A DNA stretch of 64,000 bases from Bacteroidota bacterium. GTDB lineage: Bacteria > Bacteroidota > Bacteroidia > 2-12-FULL-35-15. Location: NCBI GenBank assembly GCA_017303895.1, contig JAFLBF010000001.1, positions 620,001-684,000 on the forward strand. The letters run 5' to 3'. A program made the position numbers and the translations under genes. A model generated the notes under the pieces. The model was not told the origin of the DNA. It saw only the letters and a list, made by a program, of their open reading frames with translations, and ran no database searches. Below are positions 48,674 through 57,895 of this stretch, piece by piece; the first letter of the stretch is position 1; every line of letters starts with the position of its first letter.

Positions 48674-50374
48674 ATGAAACAGATGAAAAAAATAAAGATC
48701 TTTCTGATCGCTGCATTCATTGGAGCATCAGCCTTTTTAACTACCGGCTTTGTAGATAGCTATTTCGAAGTATCGAAGAACCTCGATATTTTTGCCACGC
48801 TCTTTAGAGAGCTGAATATCTACTATGTAGATGAAACCAATCCGGGGGATTTGATGAAAAAAGGCATTGATAAAATGCTGGAATCATTGGATCCTTACAC
48901 GAATTTTATTCCTGAATCTGAAATTGAAGATTACCGCTACATGACCACCGGACAGTATGGTGGTATTGGCGCACTTATCCGTCAGCAAGGCGATTATGTG
49001 GTTATTTCAGAACCATACGAAGGTTTTCCTGCTCAAAAAGCAGATCTGCGTGCAGGAGATAAATTGTTAAAGTTGAATGATATTGATGTAAAAGGAAAAA
49101 CAACCGATGATATCAGTAAATTATTGAAAGGTCAGCCAAGCACCACCATCAAGCTTTTGGTGGAACGCGAAGGTCAAGCCAAACCGATTGAGAAAGTGGT
49201 GAATCGTGAAGAGATCAAGATCAAAAATGTTCCTTACTATGGAATGCTAAATAAAGAAATTGGTTACATCAAACTTACCGGATTTACAGAGAATGCAGCC
49301 GGTGAAGTGAAATCTGCCTTGATCGAACTTAAGAAAAATGCGGAACTAAAATCAGTGGTGTTCGACCTTCGTGGCAATCCGGGTGGATTGCTAAAAGAGG
49401 CGATCGATATCGTCAATATTTTTGCTGAAAAAGGTACGGAAGTAGTAAGTACCAAAGGAAAAGTAAAGGAATGGGACAAAGTACATAAAGCAACGAATAA
49501 CCCCGTTGACCTTACCATTCCTATTGCTGTTTTGGTAGATAGAGGTTCGGCTTCTGCTGCGGAGATCGTATCAGGTGCTATTCAGGATCTGGATAGAGGG
49601 GTGGTGATCGGGCAGCGTTCCTATGGAAAAGGCTTGGTTCAACAAACACGTCCTTTAAGCTATAATGCACAATTGAAAGTAACGGTTGCTAAATATTATA
49701 TTCCTAGTGGAAGATGTATTCAGGCTTTGGATTATTCACACCGTAATCAGGATGGAAGTGTAGAGAAGGTGGCCGACTCCCTGATCTATGCTTTTAAAAC
49801 AAAGAATGGCCGCGTAGTATACGATGGTGGAGGTGTTGCTCCTGATATAGCTGTTGAGCCTCAAAAATACAGTAACATTCTAGGAAGCCTGGTTTCTAAA
49901 AATCTCATTTTTGATTTTGCAACCAAGTATCGTTTAGTACATGAAACCATCGCACCTGCCAAAGAATTTAAATTGACAGATGCTGAATACGATGAATTTG
50001 TTGCTTTCTTATCGGGTAAAGATTACGATTACACGACCAAAACTGAAAAGAAACTGGAAGAATTAAAGAAAAGCGCTGCCGATGAAAAGACCATAGAAGA
50101 TATCAATGCGGAGGTGGAAGCCTTGAAAACAAAGATCAAACACAGTAAAAGTGCTGATCTTGTAAAGTACAAACCGGAGATCAAACAGTTCTTAGAAGAA
50201 GAGATCGCTTCCCGCTACTATTTTCAAACAGGTCGTTTAGAGTCATCCTTAAAAGATGATGAGGAAATAAAAGAAGCGCTGGCCGTGTTGAATGATGCCG
50301 ATCGCTATAAAAAGATCCTTACAACGATCAATAAGGCTGAAAAACCTTTTCACGATGAGCTTCACAAAAAATAA
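48674..50374 (+). CDS. S41 family C-terminal processing peptidase
   Basis: 566 residues from the ATG at 48674; a longer frame begins at 48530 but lies within yidD and adds no conserved sequence. Signal-anchor helix (about 8-28), PDZ domain (about 85-175, YGGIGALIRQQGDYVVI and LRAGDKLLKLNDIDVKG), and an S41 tail-specific protease domain: DLRGNPGGLLKEAIDI, the catalytic Ser in VDRGSASAAEIVSG and Lys in SYGKGLVQQTR. A C-terminal helical region of about 150 residues is rich in Lys and Glu. It acts in the periplasm on envelope proteins. It lies two bases after yidD and is closed by a terminator at 50383. Confidence 0.94.
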   Translation: MKQMKKIKIFLIAAFIGASAFLTTGFVDSYFEVSKNLDIFATLFRELNIYYVDETNPGDLMKKGIDKMLESLDPYTNFIPESEIEDYRYMTTGQYGGIGALIRQQGDYVVISEPYEGFPAQKADLRAGDKLLKLNDIDVKGKTTDDISKLLKGQPSTTIKLLVEREGQAKPIEKVVNREEIKIKNVPYYGMLNKEIGYIKLTGFTENAAGEVKSALIELKKNAELKSVVFDLRGNPGGLLKEAIDIVNIFAEKGTEVVSTKGKVKEWDKVHKATNNPVDLTIPIAVLVDRGSASAAEIVSGAIQDLDRGVVIGQRSYGKGLVQQTRPLSYNAQLKVTVAKYYIPSGRCIQALDYSHRNQDGSVEKVADSLIYAFKTKNGRVVYDGGGVAPDIAVEPQKYSNILGSLVSKNLIFDFATKYRLVHETIAPAKEFKLTDAEYDEFVAFLSGKDYDYTTKTEKKLEELKKSAADEKTIEDINAEVEALKTKIKHSKSADLVKYKPEIKQFLEEEIASRYYFQTGRLESSLKDDEEIKEALAVLNDADRYKKILTTINKAEKPFHDELHKK

Positions 50375-50382
50375 TGGAAAAC

Positions 50383-50414
50383 AAAAAAGGGGTGAAATTT
50401 CACTCCTTTTTTGT
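50383..50414 (+). terminator. Terminator after the S41 peptidase
   Basis: AAAAAAGGGGTGAAA pairs with TTTCACTCCTTTTTT (one G-T pair) with almost no extra loop, ending in T-run. Confidence 0.85.
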
Positions 50415-50474
50415 TTAAAAATAATTTGCGTCTGCCTGCAATTATTTTAACACTTTTGCGTTACGAAACAGCGT

Positions 50475-52055
50475 ATGAAGCAACTGCTACCACAAAAGTA
50501 TCACAACTATATTTATATTTTTGCACTCATCCTATTGGTGGTTGGAATGCCGGTATCCAAGTTCTTCATGAGTCTGTCGCAATTCATTCTCATTGGTAAC
50601 TGGGTATTTGAAGGAGATCTCAAAAATAAACTTCAATCTTTCTTTAAAAACAAAGTAGCTTTAGTGCTTACTTCTGTTTTAGTATTACATGTGTTGGGTT
50701 TATTGTTTACCGATGATTTTGCCTATGCAAACAACGATCTCCGTATTAAACTTCCCTTGGTGATCCTGCCTTTGGTGATCGCTACTTCCAATCCATTATC
50801 TCGCAAACAGATCGATCTGATACTGTATTTCTTTGTTGCAGCTGTTGTTTTTGGCAGCATGGTCAGTATCATGGTATTGAATGGCTGGATCAATAAACCT
50901 GTCGTGGATATTCGCGACATCTCTATTTTTATTTCCCACATACGCTTTGCGCTCTTGATCTGCTGTGCCATTTTTGTATGCATCTATTTTATCAGAAGAT
51001 CAATTGCTGCTCACTGGAAACTTTTATTTACTATAACAGCAGTATGGTTGTTTGTCTTTTTATTCATTCTGCAATCCATGACGGGAGTAGCTATTTTGAT
51101 CATTGCTACAGGCGTTTGGGGATTTATGTATTTATGGAAAACAAAAAAAATAATATGGAGAGTCTTAACGATCCTGGTTGTGCTTGTTTCGTTTAGTAGT
51201 TTAATTTGGTTCATCAACACAATAAAAAACATCCAATCGCATCAGCAAAAACCGGCTGCCACTGAGATGCTAGCAGCAACAGAAAGAGGCAATCCCTATC
51301 AGCATGATGCAAATGGAACATTACAAGAGAACGGACATTTTATCTGGATCAATGTATGCGATAAAGAATTAGAAGAAGCCTGGAGCAAACGGAGTGAATT
51401 TAAATTTTGGGAAGGCGATTCAAAAGGCAATCCATTACGGTACACGCTTATCCGTTTTTTAGCATCGAAAGGATTGAATAAAGATTGGAATGGAGTAATG
51501 GCATTATCATCTACTGAGATCAAAGCGATTGAGCGTGGTGTGCCGAATGTGAACTATCAGAACATTTCCGGTTTGCAATCCAGAGTATTACAAACATTCT
51601 GGGAGATCGATATGTACAAAAGTACCGGTGATGCCAATGGACACTCGCTCACACAACGGTTTGAATATTGGATCGCATCCTGGAATATTATAAAGAACAA
51701 TCTTTTGTTTGGTGTTGGGACAGGCGATCTGGAGCAGGAGTTGTTTAAACAATATGATCAAATGAATTCAAAACTTTCGATTGAATACCGCTTGCATCCA
51801 CACAATCAATTTTTATCCATCATGTTGTGCTTTGGGATCATTGGATTGATCTGGTTTTTGTTCTCACTTTTCTATCCAATGTTTGCGTATAAAAAATATT
51901 CCGATTATTTGTATGTAGCATTTATCGTGATCGCAGTTTGTTCTTTCTTTACGGAAGATACACTTGAAACACAAGCAGGCGTTACATTCTATACTTTCTT
52001 AAATTCCTTCCTGCTGTTTGTAGATAGAGATAAACAGGGAACTACTATCGAATAA
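50475..52055 (+). CDS. O-antigen ligase-like membrane protein
   Basis: 526 residues with about 11-12 membrane helices and a large periplasmic loop between two helices near the middle (about residues 255-410, charged and with Trp, Arg and Glu), the topology of the Wzy/WaaL superfamily. The conserved segment in this loop and the later GVGTGDLEQELFKQYDQ, HPHNQFLSIMLCFGIIGLIWF (with the H-x-H-N motif typical of O-antigen ligase domains) support the call. It would attach or polymerise surface glycans at the periplasmic face. It converges with a GT9 gene, overlapping by 11 bases (52045-52055). Confidence 0.85.
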   Translation: MKQLLPQKYHNYIYIFALILLVVGMPVSKFFMSLSQFILIGNWVFEGDLKNKLQSFFKNKVALVLTSVLVLHVLGLLFTDDFAYANNDLRIKLPLVILPLVIATSNPLSRKQIDLILYFFVAAVVFGSMVSIMVLNGWINKPVVDIRDISIFISHIRFALLICCAIFVCIYFIRRSIAAHWKLLFTITAVWLFVFLFILQSMTGVAILIIATGVWGFMYLWKTKKIIWRVLTILVVLVSFSSLIWFINTIKNIQSHQQKPAATEMLAATERGNPYQHDANGTLQENGHFIWINVCDKELEEAWSKRSEFKFWEGDSKGNPLRYTLIRFLASKGLNKDWNGVMALSSTEIKAIERGVPNVNYQNISGLQSRVLQTFWEIDMYKSTGDANGHSLTQRFEYWIASWNIIKNNLLFGVGTGDLEQELFKQYDQMNSKLSIEYRLHPHNQFLSIMLCFGIIGLIWFLFSLFYPMFAYKKYSDYLYVAFIVIAVCSFFTEDTLETQAGVTFYTFLNSFLLFVDRDKQGTTIE

Positions 52056-53058
52056 GTTCCACTACTTGTTGTGCTTGTATCATATTCATACACACACATG
52101 AAGCGGGTGTTTTTCTACAGTCTTCACAACTTTTATTCACCACCAATGCTTTTGCATTTTTACCAATAGGTTTCCATCTGCCTGGGTGCATCGGGCGGAT
52201 AGGCGGATAGATGCCGATAGCACCAATGCCCAATGAAGAAGCAATGTGTAGTGGACCCGTACTTGCGGCTACTAAATAATTGGCTTTATGAATGAAGGCA
52301 ATGAATTGCGGTAGGGACATTTTTCCCGTTATGTCCATAACATGTGCCGGCAGATGTTTCATCCAGTCGCTCAGGATAATTTTTTCTTTATCGGTTCCAC
52401 TGATGAAGATTTGATAACGATCAGCAGGCAACAGATCGATCAATGCTCTGAAATGCTCTAAACTCCATTCGCGTGCGCTGGCATTCGATTTAGGATGCAG
52501 GATCACATTGATCTTTTCAGGGTGCATCAACGCTGCATGTTCTTTTTCTAAAACGGGAAGCTTCGTAAAACCAATGTATGCATGTAATTGCTCTATTTGC
52601 GGCACCTCTTCAATCCCAATAGCAGAAAGCAGTTTAATGTTTAATTGCGCTTCGTGCAGATCAGAATTTTTGCGGCTCAACGCTACAAAGCGGTTTACAG
52701 AAAACAAATGAAACCAACGGTTGGTGGTGCCAATTCTGTTTTTGATACCTGCTTGTTTGGCAAGCTTCGCAATGTGTTTATTCGGGAACACATGAATGAT
52801 GGTGTCCGCTCCGCTTTGTTTAAGTATTGTGATCGCATGGTTGTTGTTGTGTTCTGAGAGAACATCCGCATTGATGAATTCATCCACATGTTCGCAACAC
52901 TTGATGATCGCTTCTGTATAAGTTCTGCCAATGAAAACGATCTTTACTTCCGGAAAATATTTTTTGATCAAACCGCACATCGGCAAGGTCAGCAGTACAT
53001 CGCCAATGGCATCGGGGCGACTGATAATGATCTTTTTTATGTTCAGTTTGTTTTTCAC
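52045..53058 (-). CDS. Glycosyltransferase family 9 (heptosyltransferase-like)
   Basis: 337 residues. GT9 heptosyltransferases transfer heptose (or related sugars) from ADP-heptose to the LPS core in the cytosol. Signs: the N-terminal KKIIISRPDAIGDVLLTLP (Gly-Asp of the acceptor region), IGRTYTEAIIKCCE, and the donor domain NVILHPKSNASAREWSLEHF, SGTDKEKI, DITGKMSLPQFIAFI, ASTGPLHIASSLGIGAIGIY with the S/T-G-x-x-H motif. No signal or membrane helix. It starts one base from the GT2 gene upstream, so the two are cotranslated. The precise sugar cannot be told. Confidence 0.9.
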   Translation of the reverse strand: MKNKLNIKKIIISRPDAIGDVLLTLPMCGLIKKYFPEVKIVFIGRTYTEAIIKCCEHVDEFINADVLSEHNNNHAITILKQSGADTIIHVFPNKHIAKLAKQAGIKNRIGTTNRWFHLFSVNRFVALSRKNSDLHEAQLNIKLLSAIGIEEVPQIEQLHAYIGFTKLPVLEKEHAALMHPEKINVILHPKSNASAREWSLEHFRALIDLLPADRYQIFISGTDKEKIILSDWMKHLPAHVMDITGKMSLPQFIAFIHKANYLVAASTGPLHIASSLGIGAIGIYPPIRPMHPGRWKPIGKNAKALVVNKSCEDCRKTPASCVCMNMIQAQQVVELIR

Positions 53059-53805
53059 TTAGCGATACAGATCGTTTAGCTTTTTGTATTTTAAATAAGT
53101 GGCATAAGCCGAAATGCGTGCAACGGTAAAGCCTGCAGCACCATCCATACAGCCCAGCTTAAAAATATAATCACGGAAAAATTTCACTACCGGACTGATA
53201 TACAATTTTATCACTGATGCTTTTTTCTTTTGTTCAAACAGATCCTTCGCTGCAATCGTAGTGAATTTTTCTGCTTGCTGATAATGTTGTTCGATGGTGT
53301 AATAACTGTAATGCAAACAATCACCTTTCAGATGTAAAACATCTACTTGTTTTGAAAAGCTTAATTCTTCGTGTATGATGCCCGTCCATTGTGTGATCCT
53401 TCTGTCGAACAGACGGATCTTGGTATCGGGATACCAGCCACCATGTTTGATCCAGCTGCCACAGTAGTTTGTTATCCGGTTAAATTTTGCTGTGCTTAAT
53501 TCTTCTTTTGCTTTTAGATCTAATATCGAACGTTTCAACTCATCCGATAATGCTTCATCGGCATCCAGCGATAATATCCAGTCGTACTTAGCTTGTGCAT
53601 TTGCAAAATTTTTGGAAGGAGAATAACCTTCCCATTTACGTGAAATAAAGTTCACCTTGTATTTTTTGCAAATGGCTTCTGTCTGATCGTTTGAGAAAGA
53701 ATCCAATACCACAATGTCATCGGCTATTCCCTGAACAGAAAGCAAACATCGTTCAATGTTCTTTTCCTCGTTAAAGGTGATGATCACTACAGAGAGTTGT
53801 GGCAT
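53059..53805 (-). CDS. Glycosyltransferase family 2 (LPS core WaaE-like)
   Basis: 248 residues with the GT-A fold start LSVVIITFNEEKNIERCL, the nucleotide-sugar motif DDIVVLDSFSNDQTEAI, the DxD-like LSLDADEAL, and the later HGGWYPDTKIRLFDR and HEELSF, which place it in the WaaE/KdtX beta-1,4-glucosyltransferase-like group. Such enzymes add glucose to the inner LPS core. It is read leftward just before the GT9 gene, one base apart, and its start is 67 bases from meaB on the other strand. Its donor and acceptor are inferred only from family. Confidence 0.88.
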   Translation of the reverse strand: MPQLSVVIITFNEEKNIERCLLSVQGIADDIVVLDSFSNDQTEAICKKYKVNFISRKWEGYSPSKNFANAQAKYDWILSLDADEALSDELKRSILDLKAKEELSTAKFNRITNYCGSWIKHGGWYPDTKIRLFDRRITQWTGIIHEELSFSKQVDVLHLKGDCLHYSYYTIEQHYQQAEKFTTIAAKDLFEQKKKASVIKLYISPVVKFFRDYIFKLGCMDGAAGFTVARISAYATYLKYKKLNDLYR

Positions 53806-53857
53806 TCGTTAGGTAGAAATTAAATTTGTATCGAACAAAAGTACTAAAATTATCTGC

Positions 53858-53865
53858 TATATTTG
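53858..53865 (+). promoter_or_regulatory. -7 element TATATTTG for meaB
   Basis: Followed after 7 bases by the ATG at 53873, so the leader would be very short. No -33 TTTG at normal spacing. Confidence 0.5.
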
Positions 53866-53872
53866 TGTACGT

Positions 53873-54772
53873 ATGGCGATGGTAAACACACTTATTCAAC
53901 AGCTGCAGCAGGGCGATAAAAAAGCCCTGGCAAGGTGTATTACCATTGTGGAGAATGAGTTGGAGGGATACGAAGAACTTCTTACATCTTTAAAATTTAA
54001 CGCATCCATCCCTGTGATCGGTGTTACGGGGCCTCCCGGTGCCGGCAAAAGTACATTGATCAATTCCCTGATCAAACAAATGACTGTTAAAGGAAAAACA
54101 GTTGGTGTGATTGCGATCGATCCTACATCTCCTTTTAATTATGGTTCATTGTTGGGCGACCGTTTACGAATGGCCGAACATTTTACGAATGAGCATGTTT
54201 TTATCCGTTCTCTGGCCACCAGAGGTTCCTTGGGAGGTCTTTCTGCGAAGACGGTGGAGATAGTTGATGTAATGCGCGCATTTCCATTCGACTATATCAT
54301 TGTGGAAACAGTGGGCGTTGGACAAAGTGAAGTAGAGGTGGTTGGCTTGGCCGATACAACGGTATTGGTGCTTGTTCCTGAAGCAGGCGATGATGTACAA
54401 GCGATCAAATCGGGAGTAATGGAGATTGCCGATATTTTTGTGGTAAATAAAAGCGACCGTGATGGCGCTAATACCTTTTTAAAGAATCTGATACAGTTGG
54501 TACATTCAAAACCAATGAGCGATTGGAGCATCCCTGTTATAAAAGCAGTAGCCACCAAGCACGAAGGGGTTGATGAATTGATAGAATACATTCACAAACA
54601 TCATGCAGTGGGTGTAAACACCAAACGCGCGTATTTATTGGCAGAAAAAGCCTACCGTTTAATTCAAAACCGCAGAATGAAAGATATTTCCAAGCAGGAA
54701 CTGAAACAGGAAATTGAAAAAGAATTGCAGAAAAAAGATTTTAATCTCTATCAGTTTGTGAGAGGGAAGTAA
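53873..54772 (+). CDS. meaB: Methylmalonyl-CoA mutase-associated GTPase MeaB
   Basis: 299 residues, a G3E-type GTPase that protects and reloads adenosylcobalamin on methylmalonyl-CoA mutase. Visible: P-loop VTGPPGAGKSTLIN (about residues 47-60), VIAIDPTSPFNYGSLLGDR with the Mg-binding Asp, FIRSLATRGSLGG, the Walker B/ETVGVGQSEVEV segment, and NKSDRDG as the guanine-specificity motif NKxD. The mutase genes are not adjacent. Together with the biotin carrier protein it suggests propionyl-CoA/methylmalonyl-CoA metabolism. The start ATG is close to the -7 box. Confidence 0.94.
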   Translation: MAMVNTLIQQLQQGDKKALARCITIVENELEGYEELLTSLKFNASIPVIGVTGPPGAGKSTLINSLIKQMTVKGKTVGVIAIDPTSPFNYGSLLGDRLRMAEHFTNEHVFIRSLATRGSLGGLSAKTVEIVDVMRAFPFDYIIVETVGVGQSEVEVVGLADTTVLVLVPEAGDDVQAIKSGVMEIADIFVVNKSDRDGANTFLKNLIQLVHSKPMSDWSIPVIKAVATKHEGVDELIEYIHKHHAVGVNTKRAYLLAEKAYRLIQNRRMKDISKQELKQEIEKELQKKDFNLYQFVRGK

Positions 54773-54788
54773 TCGAGTCTTTACAAAA

Positions 54789-54824
54789 CAAAAAAGCCTT
54801 CTGAATTTTCAGAAGGCTTTTTCT
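54789..54824. terminator. Bidirectional terminator between meaB and the PPIase gene
   Basis: AAAAAGCCTTCTGAA pairs with TTCAGAAGGCTTTTT around a 2-4 base loop, between convergent genes. Confidence 0.9.
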
Positions 54825-54840
54825 TTATTAGAAATTTCTA

Positions 54841-57027
54841 TTAATAGAATTTCACTAAATGTTCTGTAACGTTTGCATTTTCTTTTAATGCATCATACAC
54901 TTCATAATCAACACGTGGTTGTAATTGAGAGTTTAAGCTTTGTTGTTGTGCTTTGTAATCAGTTTGTGCAGGAGCAGGTGTAACTGCATCTACAAACACC
55001 ATAAACACACCTTCTTTACCACCAATTGCTTTGCTCATTGTTCCTGCTTTTTGAACAGATACTGCACCAATTACAGCCGGTTCGCTATTTGAACCAGGGA
55101 TAGCAGCTGTATTGAAATTCACATTTTGTGCTTGCTCAATGTTCAATTGCATTTTGCTTGCAATAGCTTCCAATGTGTTACCCGCAGCAGCAAATTCTTT
55201 AGCAAACATTTCAATTTTCTTTTCTTTGATCACTTTAGCTGTTACATCTTCTTTCACTTGCTCTAATGGAGCAATTCCTTTTTCTTTTACTTCTGTGATC
55301 ACTGCTACAATGTATTTATCGCTAAATTCCATTGGCTCAGAAACTGTTCCCGATTTGTTTTCATACACCCATTTTACCAAAGCGCGTGGGTTTTCTAATC
55401 CCGGAATATTTCTGTCGTTCTCTTTAATATTCTCAGCAATACGCTTGTTCAATTTTTGATCCAATACTGCTTTTTGGAAAGCATCGTTGGTTCTGTTTGC
55501 ATTAGCAAAGGTGTTTGCTTGCATAAAAATATCTTGCGCTGTTTTGCTGCTTGGTTCTACCAATTTGTTGATGGTAAATACTTGTACTTTCTTTTGTGAA
55601 CCTTTTGAATCCATCACATCAATAATGTGGTATCCGTAGTTAGACTCAGCAATTACAAGATCTCCTTTTTTGTTATCCAAACCTGCATTTTTGAAAGGCT
55701 CAACGAATCCGCTTGTAGCATTGATCCATCCGTAGTTACCACCTTTTCCTGTGTAGTCATCTCCTTCTTTTTTATCCGGAGGCATTTTTTTACCACCATC
55801 ATCAGAGTATTTTTCTACGAAGTCAGCAAATTTGTTTTTCTCTTTTTTCAAAACAAGCAATAAGCTATCCGCCATTTTCTTTGCTTGATCTTTTGTGCGT
55901 GTTACTGTTGGTGAAGCACCCGATCCTTGATAAGCAATAAGGATATGACGTACTTTTGCAGAGTCAGCCGACATTTTTGTGCCGGTTAATTTTGCTACTA
56001 CATAACCACTGTTTTCCTGGAATGGTCCCATTACAGTTCCAACTTCTGCTTTGAACATTGCTGTATCGATCATTGGAGATAATCTTCCGGGAAGTACATA
56101 CGATTGATCAACAAAACGTGAATCAGATTCTGCTATAACAAATGCTGAATCTTCTTCCGGTTTTTTTGTTTTAAAATCAGCAGCAACTTGTTGCATTAAT
56201 TTTTCTACTTCTTTGAAATCTTCTTGTGAAGGTGCAATGTCGAATGCTACGTACTCAATTTTGCGAGCAGCTTCTTGCTTGTATTCATTTTGATGTGCAT
56301 TGTAATATGCATTCAAATCTTCATCGCTTACTTTGATCGTGCTATCCGCAACGCTCTTGTAATTTTTGATCACATACTTAATGTTTGCATTGGTGTTTTG
56401 TGCAATGAAATCACGTTTTGCAACACTTGTAGTCGTGTACAATCCTTTTTTAATTAAGTTGTTGTATTTTTCAATGATACGTGTTTGACGGATATAGTTT
56501 TCCAATTGTAACCATTGTGTTTCTTGCTCTTCAGTCATTGATTGAATGAACTGACGGATCTTGTCGGAACTGATCATGCCTGTTTTTTCATCAGCAAACA
56601 TAGGTGCCACTTTACCAGATTGAGGATCGCTCAAGTTTCGGATCAAAGCCGGGTGCGGTTCTTCTACCATGAAGTGATACAACTCTTCATCAGAAACATT
56701 GATGCCTAATTTTTCATATTCCTTTTGCATCACTTCTTCATTGATGAACTGGTTCCATACCTGTTGAACAATGTTATCGGTAGCTGCTTGGTCTAATGAC
56801 GATTGACCAGTATTACGTTTTTGGTTTTCAATCGCCTCTTGTACTTTGGCATTGAAAGTAGTGTAATCAATGGATTTTCCTGCAATCTCACCTACCGTTG
56901 TGTCGGAATTGCCAAAGAAATAATTTCCTGATTCCAATGCGCTTTGTAGTATGAATACTAATAAAGCCACACCAACGATACCTACTAATAATCCTGCTCT
57001 GCTTCTGATTTTTTCTAAAACACTCAT
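54841..57027 (-). CDS. PpiD/SurA-like peptidylprolyl isomerase
   Basis: 728 residues. One N-terminal membrane helix (about 12-30, GLLVGIVGVALLVFILQSAL) anchors a periplasmic chaperone domain of SurA_N type (about 45-260), then a parvulin PPIase domain (about 345-460, ADSAKVRHILIAYQGS, GGNYGWINATSGFVEPF, YGYHIIDVMD), then a C-terminal helical part. It is the PpiD architecture of about 620 residues, longer here. It should assist folding of envelope proteins leaving the Sec channel. Minus-strand promoter at 57085-57115 lies about 50 bases upstream of the ATG. Confidence 0.92.
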   Translation of the reverse strand: MSVLEKIRSRAGLLVGIVGVALLVFILQSALESGNYFFGNSDTTVGEIAGKSIDYTTFNAKVQEAIENQKRNTGQSSLDQAATDNIVQQVWNQFINEEVMQKEYEKLGINVSDEELYHFMVEEPHPALIRNLSDPQSGKVAPMFADEKTGMISSDKIRQFIQSMTEEQETQWLQLENYIRQTRIIEKYNNLIKKGLYTTTSVAKRDFIAQNTNANIKYVIKNYKSVADSTIKVSDEDLNAYYNAHQNEYKQEAARKIEYVAFDIAPSQEDFKEVEKLMQQVAADFKTKKPEEDSAFVIAESDSRFVDQSYVLPGRLSPMIDTAMFKAEVGTVMGPFQENSGYVVAKLTGTKMSADSAKVRHILIAYQGSGASPTVTRTKDQAKKMADSLLLVLKKEKNKFADFVEKYSDDGGKKMPPDKKEGDDYTGKGGNYGWINATSGFVEPFKNAGLDNKKGDLVIAESNYGYHIIDVMDSKGSQKKVQVFTINKLVEPSSKTAQDIFMQANTFANANRTNDAFQKAVLDQKLNKRIAENIKENDRNIPGLENPRALVKWVYENKSGTVSEPMEFSDKYIVAVITEVKEKGIAPLEQVKEDVTAKVIKEKKIEMFAKEFAAAGNTLEAIASKMQLNIEQAQNVNFNTAAIPGSNSEPAVIGAVSVQKAGTMSKAIGGKEGVFMVFVDAVTPAPAQTDYKAQQQSLNSQLQPRVDYEVYDALKENANVTEHLVKFY

Positions 57028-57084
57028 ATGCTATTTTATTTAGTTTTATGTAATTTTCGTTAAATACAAAATATATAAGGGCTG

Positions 57085-57115
57085 CAAATATAAGATTCTT
57101 ACCCAAATTGTAAAA
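57085..57115 (-). promoter_or_regulatory. Promoter of the PPIase gene
   Basis: Minus strand TTTT (57115-57112), a 19-base spacer and TATATTTG (57092-57085). Start near 57079 gives a leader of about 50 bases. Confidence 0.5.
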
Positions 57116-57139
57116 TTTTATTTTAGGGGAGAGGAGGGT

Positions 57140-57562
57140 CTATTTTTTGACCTCTGCAGAGTTCAATTCAGGAAATTCGATCTCGTCTTGAACAATGAAG
57201 GAGGAAGGGAACTCAGGTTGGATCTCCTTCAAGGCTTTGTAAGCCTCTAATTTGGTGCGAAAATCGCCTACACGGATGTTAAAATTAGGCTGATCGTACT
57301 TTTCATAAGCAGCAATTCCCGGAAACTTGCTCATGAATTTAACTTTTACCTCTTTCGCTTTTGTTTTATCGGAACCAAAATGGATCTTGATGCGGTATCC
57401 GTCAATGGGCGATTTAGCATTTACCTCAATGTGTTTGGCCTGTAACTCTTTTATCTTATAATCCTGAATGATCTCTACTTTTCCGGTATCATTTTGAGCA
57501 AAAGATGATAGGGAAAAAAAGGATAAAAGAAACAAGAGCGAAACAGAAAATTTAAAATACAT
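57140..57562 (-). CDS. SPOR domain-containing exported protein
   Basis: 140 residues from the ATG at 57562 (MYFKFSVSLLFLLSFFSLSSFAQ, a signal peptide). The upstream in-frame ATG at 57589 lies within the -7 box and is rejected. The mature part ends in a SPOR domain (about 55-135: GYRIKIHFGSDKTKAKEV, NFNIRVGDFRTKLEAYKALK), which binds denuded peptidoglycan and usually localises proteins to the septum. Promoter TATCTTTG (57594-57587, minus strand). It is separate from the ppiD-like unit and monocistronic as far as seen. Confidence 0.88.
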   Translation of the reverse strand: MYFKFSVSLLFLLSFFSLSSFAQNDTGKVEIIQDYKIKELQAKHIEVNAKSPIDGYRIKIHFGSDKTKAKEVKVKFMSKFPGIAAYEKYDQPNFNIRVGDFRTKLEAYKALKEIQPEFPSSFIVQDEIEFPELNSAEVKK

Positions 57563-57586
57563 GCTGAAAATTAATTGAATGGGCGA

Positions 57587-57619
57587 CAAAGATAAATTTA
57601 ATAATCAATGCTTTGCAAG
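57587..57619 (-). promoter_or_regulatory. Promoter of the SPOR gene
   Basis: Minus strand CTTG (57619-57616), a 21-base spacer and TATCTTTG (57594-57587). Start near 57581 leaves about 19 bases to the ATG at 57562. Confidence 0.45.
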
Positions 57620-57819
57620 AATTATACCTTAAAATTCTTCCGAAAACGGCTTTTTTCGTTTCGATTAAGTTGAAAAACAAATAGATAAAACCAATATTTC
57701 TGTAAGACCAAAAATGAGCGAAAAATGGCTTTCAAAAGCCTTCTTATTTAGAACGAATATAAATTAATTAAATTTTAGAAAATTTTAACAAAATTTGAAT
57801 CGCCTATTGATGTTTCTTA

Positions 57820-57827
57820 TAAATTTG
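57820..57827 (+). promoter_or_regulatory. -7 element TAAATTTG for the act operon
   Basis: A TTTG at 57794-57797 is 22 bases upstream, slightly long for a -33 box. Predicted leader about 60 bases to the ATG at 57896. Confidence 0.45.
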
Positions 57828-57895
57828 TCGCTCGAGTAAAAGTACTCTCCCTATTTATAGGGCATTTCAACGGAGTTAATTAGTTAAAAATCAAT

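Larger units (their letters stand above)
57563..57895. other. Gene-free divergent intergenic region upstream of the act operon
   Basis: 333 bases. It holds the SPOR promoter (57587-57619), two short hairpins (CCG-AAAA-CGG then six T, 57640-57656; GGCTTT/AAAGCC, 57727-57740), AT-rich sequence and the predicted act promoter near 57820. No open frame worth reporting. Confidence 0.6.

Noticed and set aside
57640-57656. CCG-AAAA-CGG followed by TTTTTT as a terminator
   Set aside because: A 3-bp stem is too weak; no rightward gene precedes it.
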